Assembly: GCA_021397835.1 (NCBI GenBank)
Contig: JAJFZO010000447.1
Coordinates: 1,984,001-2,048,000, forward strand
DNA: 64,000 bases
Origin: Moringa oleifera
Lineage: Eukaryota > Streptophyta > Magnoliopsida > Brassicales > Moringaceae
Direction: 5' to 3'
Of the stretch, positions 58,590 to 64,000 are shown piece after piece (the first letter of the stretch is position 1; the number at the start of each line of letters is the position of its first letter). Below the pieces are notes generated by a model. It saw nothing but the letters and a program-made list of their open reading frames with translations. It ran no database searches and was not told the DNA's origin. Made by a program: the position numbers and the translations under genes.

Positions 58590-61500
58590 AATGAACGAGA
58601 TAAGAGAAAAGCTTACCCATTTAGAGGATTTCGTGGGCGGTCTTCAAAGTGATAATACTGCGAATCTTGCTGTTCAAGCCGAACAACATATTGAGTAGCT
58701 CGGAGTGGCTTATAATGTTTTGATTGAAATATGAAGCGACTTGGATGTTCACTTCGTGTCTGTCATAAAAGATCTCATATTTTTGACAGAATTGATAAGA
58801 GAAGGGGATAAAGATTTGAGGGATGAGCTCATGTTACTAAACAGGGTTGTGATGAACCTTTAAGGTAAAGGGAAGGTGGCTCATCCAAAATACAAGTCCC
58901 TAAGCCAAAGTCTTTCATGGCAGTCGAAACTCCAAAGAGTTTGAGAATTTTTTATGGGACATAGAGTAACATTTCAAAGCTACTCGCATTTTAGAGGAGG
59001 AGCGAGTAACAATCATCAGCATGTATTTGTAAGGAAATGCAAAGTTCTAGTGGCAAACTCGGATGGAGGACAATGCTAGTGTTGGGAGGCTAAAGATTGA
59101 AATGTAGGATGTGTTGAAAAAGAAATTGAAGGATTAATTCTTTCCTTGCAATACTACTTGGGTTGCAAAGGAATTCCTTAAAAAGCAGAAGCACTCGGGT
59201 TCTATGTGAGAATATGTAAAGGAGTTTAGCTCTTTATTGCTGGACATCAAGAACATGTAGAAAGAAAATGAAATGTTCAACTTCTTGTCCGGGCTACACC
59301 TTTGGGCGTAGGCTGAGTTACGGAGGTAAGGGATGGGAGACTTACTGAGTGCAATTGCTATTGCAGAGAAACTTATAGATTACAAGTTATGCTAGTGCGT
59401 CTAATTCTCAAGGTAGGAAGAAGAAAAACGATGATGGAATGAAAAATTAGAAGACCGCTTGTCATAAGGATGACAAGAAGTGTAATTATGGCAAGAAAGA
59501 CAATGGTGGTAATAAGAAGGGTGGTGATAAGTCTTCTTCGCAAAACAATAAGAATAATCCTACGGGATGCTTCATATGTGGTGGACCACACATGGGTAGA
59601 AAGTGCTCAAAAAGGGAGAAATTAAGTGCTTTGAAAAGCGTCTTCTCGAGTGAACCCTCTCTAACTATTGAATGCAATCACCACCGGCAGTCAAATTCAA
59701 TACAAAGGCTTGATGTACGTGATGGTGCAAGTCAATGGGAAGGCTATGCAGGCTATGGTACATACGGGTGCTGCTAACAACTTTGTGGCATAAAGTGTGG
59801 CTAGTTCATTGGGTCTGACCATTTTGAAAAATTCCACCATATTGAAGGTAGTGAATTCGACGGTAAAGCCTATCCTAGGCTCGACAGTCTGCAACTTGAA
59901 GGTGGATAAATGGTTGTGGTAGTGTAACCTAACCATAGTACCCCTCGATGACTTTGACTTGATATTAGGGATCTAGTTTTTGGCCTTGGCCAAGGTGCTG
60001 GTGATACCACACCTTTAAATGATGCTTATAAATGATGAAGGAAGCTTATATTTTTTGGCTACCATAGAGAATAGTTAATAAGCGAATGACAAAAGAATTA
60101 AATTGCAATTTACCAAGCAATTCAAGAGTGGGATAAAATAAAGTGATCAAGCAAATGCGGCTACTTTGGTAGAGATCAAGCTTGATCAACAAGTCGAAGT
60201 ACCTGATATGGTGGTTGGAGTCTTGGGAGAATTCTCAGATACCATGCCCCTTGAGTTATTGAAATGATTGCCACTAAGGAGGGCAATTGATTATGAAATT
60301 GAGTTAGAACCAAAAACTAAGCCACGGGCTAAAGCTCCTTACAGCATGTCTCCATTAGAATTGGGTGAGTTGAGGAAATAACACAATGAGCCGTTGCAAG
60401 CTAGTCTCATTCAGCCTTCAAAAAATCTATATAGTGCATTAGTGTTATTTCAAAAGAAACAAGATAGGTTATTGAGGATGTGTGTAGACTACTGAGCTTT
60501 GAACAAAGTGACAGTGAAGAATAAGTATCTTGTCCCGAATGTGGCTGACTTGTTAGATTTATTGTTTAAGGTATTTTATTTCACAAAGTTGGACTTGCGG
60601 TTTGGGTACTGGCAACTAAGGATCAAGACAAGGGATGAGCTAAAGACAATATATGTGATCAAGTACGATCTTATGAATTCTTTGTGATGCTTTTCGGCTT
60701 AATTAATACTTCTGCCATATTTCATACTCTGATAAATTATTTCTTGGATAAATTTATGGTTGTCTATTTGGATGATATTACGATATATAATGAATTACCA
60801 GCTGAACATGTGAATCATTTAAGAGCTATTTTTTCTAAGTTGTGGGAATACAAGCTCTTTGTAAAAAGGAGAAGTGTGAATTTGTCTCCAAGAAGTACCT
60901 TTTTTGGGGTATTGGGTCAGCAAGGGCCAAATTAGAATGGATGAACGAAAAGTGCAGGCCATTGTAGATTGGCTTACATCAAGGAGGATATCTGACTTAT
61001 GATCATTCCTTGGGTTGGCAAACTACTATTATAAATTCATCAAATGATATGCAAAGAAAGTGAATTTTTTAACGAAATTTCTCAAGAAAGAGCAAGCTTG
61101 GTACTAAACGAATGCTTGCCAAAATGCTTTTGAGAAGCTAAAGATTAAAATGTCTTCTAAGCCCATTTTGACCTTGTTAAATTTTAAGAAATCCTTTGAA
61201 GTACAAATTGATGCTTCAAATAGGGCCATCGGAGGGGTCTTGGGGCAAGAGGGCCACCTCGTTACTTTTGAGGATCGAAAGTTGAATGATGCGGAGTAGA
61301 GGCATCCAGTTCAAAAGAAAAAAATGGCCGTTGTGGTGCATTGCTTGGATGTGTGGAGACACTACTTGCTGGGTACGAAGTTTGCAATAATGATGGATAA
61401 TGTGGCAAATACTTATTTTAAGACCTAGGAGAAGTTGACTCCCAAGTAAGCATGTTGGCAAGAATTCATTATTGAGTTTGATTTTATATGGCTACATAAA

Positions 61501-63030
61501 CTTAGTAGGAAAAATCAGGTGGTAGATGCTTTAAGTCGAAAAGAGATTGAAGCTTTTGTTGCAGCATTATTGTCGAAGCAAGTAACATTTAGTGATAGAG
61601 TCAAAGAACATTCTCATTCGGACTCGAACTACTTGAAATTTAAGCAATAAGTTTCAGAGGGCTTGGTGCGAAAGTATTGGCTAGAAGATGACCTACTGTA
61701 TGCGAAGGGCAGTAAGTTGCTTGTGCTAAGAGACAATGGCTTGAGGTGAGAGTTCTTTAAAGAAACCTATGACACTAAATGGGCTAGTCACCTCGGAGTG
61801 AGGAGAATGATGTCTTTGCCGAAAAAGTCATATTTTTGGCCAAAAATGGAAGAGGATGTCAAGTCTTATATTAAAACTTGTCTCGTGTGCCAACAAAACA
61901 AGATCAAAAGAGAAAAAGAGGTAAGATTGTTGCAGCCCCGACTCATTTCAAAAAAGCCATGGATTTCATCGTCAACTTTTGAGAGGCAAAAAGTATGAGA
62001 TCAATCCTTGTGGTGGTTAATCATTTTTCTAAGTAAGCTATTTTCATTACTACACTACAGGCTTGTCCAGCAGAGATTGCGACTGAGCTAATAATGAGAA
62101 ATGTTGTGAAGTATTGCGTGTTACGTGAGGATCTAATCAGTGATAAATTCTCACAGTTCATGGGTCGGTTTTGGACTTTTAACATGATAGGGTCAAAATT
62201 GAAGTTTTCTGATGTTAACTATCGTTAAACAGATGGCTAGACCGAGCGAGTAAACTAATGATTAGAGGAATACTTGAGATATTATGTCACTACCAACCAA
62301 AGAAATTGGTTGGATTTGTTGGACATTGCTCAATTTGACTACAATGTCCATCGTTCCTCAGTTACGAGGAAGAGCCCAGTTGAGATAGTTCTTGAAAGAT
62401 AGCCGTTTACTTCGCATGACATTGCGAAACAAAAATCGCAAAGGCTCTATCCAGCAGCTTATCAGTTTGCTCGAGATAAACTAGAGCTGGTGCAACAAGC
62501 CTACAATAGTTTGGCTAATGCAGCCAAAAGAATGAGAAAACATGCTAACAAAAAGAAAAGAGACTTAGAGTTCAATATGGGGTATAGAGTGATGCTGAAG
62601 CTAACCCTATTATTCTGAAAAAAGGTCACATATAAGAGATATCATGAAGGGTTCGTATAGAAGTATGATGGTCTGTTCGAAGTTGTCAAGAAAATAGGTA
62701 ACGTGGCTTATAGATTGCAGTTGCCCGAACGATTCAAGGTACATCCAACATTTCATGTTAGTTTCTTAAAGAAATATGATGAGATGCTAATACAGATTAG
62801 GTGAAAGCAAAAAGAGCTCCTTCACGATCTGAAAACACTTTGACAAGGATCTAGCTGAGATCCTTGGTCATAGGACGCTTAGAGCTAGCAAGAAGAATAG
62901 ATAGATAGAATACTTAGTGCGATGGCATGGTGAAAAAGTAGCTAATACTACATGGAAAAAGGCAGTGACCTTATGGTAATTTAAAGAAAAGATCAAAACC
63001 TATTTAAAAGGTGTTTTGACGAAGACATCA
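58590..63030 (+). pseudogene. gag-pol pseudogene of the chromovirus
   Basis: Gag from about 58590 ends with the knuckle CFICGGPHMGRKC (59565-59603). The protease active site reads HTGAANNF at about 59767, where Asp has become His, followed by a stop. RT holds DLLDLLFKVFYFTKLDL and YLDD (about 60764), with a frame change near 60685. RNase H holds FEVQIDASNRAIGGVLGQEG near 61198. The integrase zinc domain holds HLGVRRMM and CLVCQQNK (61790-61905). The chromodomain is near 62910-62990 (YLVRWHGEKVANTTWKKA). Stops are scattered in all domains. No activity is possible. Confidence 0.85.
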
Positions 63031-63052
63031 GACTCTTTTGATGGAGGTGGTT

Positions 63053-63842
63053 TGTAAGCTCTTTACTTTTGGGTGGCGTGGTGGCACAAAGAAGGCATGG
63101 CATGGATGCTCATTGGCGCCTCAGCCCAAGTGATGCCATGGTAGCATCGTGAGTGGGTGTTGGCACATGACTAGAGCTACTTAATGGAGTAGTCAACTCG
63201 CCATGGGTGTTTGGCGAGTCCTTGACGTGTGGGTCATTAGAGATTGTTTGTGGGGATCGAATATGATGCGAGGCACTTAGTAAGCAGGCAAGCAGAACAC
63301 CCATAAATAATGGACATGGGCTTGCGTTGGCACCAGATCGTGTGCGTACACGAGCACGAGGCATTTGAGGTGTGCTGGGTTGGCTTAACCCATGCAGTTG
63401 GTAGCAGTTGACAGTGGTTACCAGCAGTTACCACCAGTTAAAGGCACTTGCGAAGAGTGGGACACTTATTGCGGCGAGCTTAAGCTAAGGCTGCATGCTT
63501 GGCCAACTTAGTGGGAATGGAATATCATTACCTTAGGGCGAATAGAGGTGTCAACTGCCAAGTTTTGTAGCCTATATAATTCTACAGGCAGAGTCATCAA
63601 AGGTATTATGATGTGTTATAGCCTTTACAGTGCATTTTTCTTGTTCATAAATGAAATGGTTGAGATTGGTTCCTGTAGGCATTGGTGTCTCTCTTTTACT
63701 CTCTCTCGCGCATGTGTGTGTGAGTTTTTAGTTTAAGCATACTTTGATATTGTATGCATTCGGAGAGAATTGGCTGATAAGTGGGGTCTCATTCATGCCA
63801 TCACTCGGTGATAAGTCGATTTTAAACCTCAATCGTGTACCA
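63053..63842 (+). repeat. 3' LTR of gypsy chromovirus
   Basis: Begins TGTAAGCTCT and ends near GTGTACCA. It carries about 55 bp absent from the 5' LTR (about 63200-63270). Confidence 0.8.
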
Positions 63843-64000
63843 CGAGGGGTGGGGGTGGGGGGAAGGAAACGATTTGGTTAGGTAAGGATTTTTTTGCTGT
63901 TCTAAATATCTTAGTTTTTAAATGAGTTATACTCTATTGTTTTGGAAATTTGTATTGATGAAACAACTCTGTATAGATGCTAGTTCTCATGATATTTTAT
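63843..64000. other. Right flank of the chromovirus
   Basis: G-rich for 20 bp, then AT-rich; no gene. Confidence 0.5.

Larger units (their letters stand above)
57815..63842 (+). mobile_element. Ty3/gypsy chromovirus with both LTRs, about 6.0 kb, inactive
   Basis: Order on the plus strand: 5' LTR, primer-binding site, gag with zinc knuckle, protease, RT, RNase H, integrase, chromodomain, polypurine tract (ATGGAGGTGG at 63041-63050), 3' LTR. The chromodomain after integrase places it in the chromovirus clade. Multiple stops in every domain and diverged LTRs show a long-dead copy. No clear 5-bp target duplication was found; both flanks are G-rich (G10 before the 5' LTR, GGGGTGGGGG after the 3' LTR). 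Confidence 0.88.

Overview
The window looks like nuclear DNA from a flowering plant, probably a woody eudicot; I cannot name the species. The reasons are AT-rich intergenic DNA with GT-AG introns, a CYP79 gene, SAUR genes, a nepenthesin-type aspartic protease, and Ty1/copia, Ty3/gypsy, hAT and Mutator-like elements. Host genes are few and scattered. Most of the sequence is transposon DNA of different ages.

Layout. 0-9 kb holds dead transposons: a copia gag/PBS fragment, AT-rich minisatellites, a decayed BED-type hAT (3.6-7.06 kb, minus) and a TTF-type hAT remnant. 9.3-11.4 kb is a two-exon CYP79-type P450 on the minus strand. 14.5-18.85 kb is a second, better preserved BED-hAT with TIRs and an imperfect 8-bp target duplication. 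19.6-23.1 kb holds a gypsy gag fragment, a long inverted-repeat element and a MITE. 23.4-28.3 kb is an ARGLU1-like splicing-regulator gene (four exons seen, usual last exon missing) with an antisense copia fragment in its big intron. 31.3-32.7 kb is an intronless aspartic protease. 33.55-43.71 kb is one complete 10.2-kb Mutator-like element. 44.5 and 55.6 kb carry two SAUR32-like paralogues, separated by a dead gypsy fragment and a second copy of the MITE. 57.8-63.84 kb is an old Ty3/gypsy chromovirus with both LTRs.

The most interesting object is the Mutator-like element. It has a perfect 9-bp target duplication and terminal inverted repeats. On the plus strand it carries a ten-exon gene for a DUF1985 plus Ulp1 (C48 SUMO-protease-like) protein. 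On the minus strand, pointing towards it, lies a mudrA-type transposase. This is the architecture of Kaonashi/CUMULE-type MULEs. Both genes are broken, although the insertion appears young. The non-coding DNA is full of a roughly 20-bp motif containing TCGTG. The motif reads TCGTG in the Ulp1 half and CACGA in the transposase half, so it is always sense to the nearest gene. Two larger tandem arrays (146 bp x 3 and 162-165 bp x 6) lie upstream of the transposase.

Host genes look unrelated in function: amino-acid-derived aldoxime formation (CYP79), splicing/transcription (ARGLU1), extracellular proteolysis (aspartic protease) and auxin-linked growth (SAURs).
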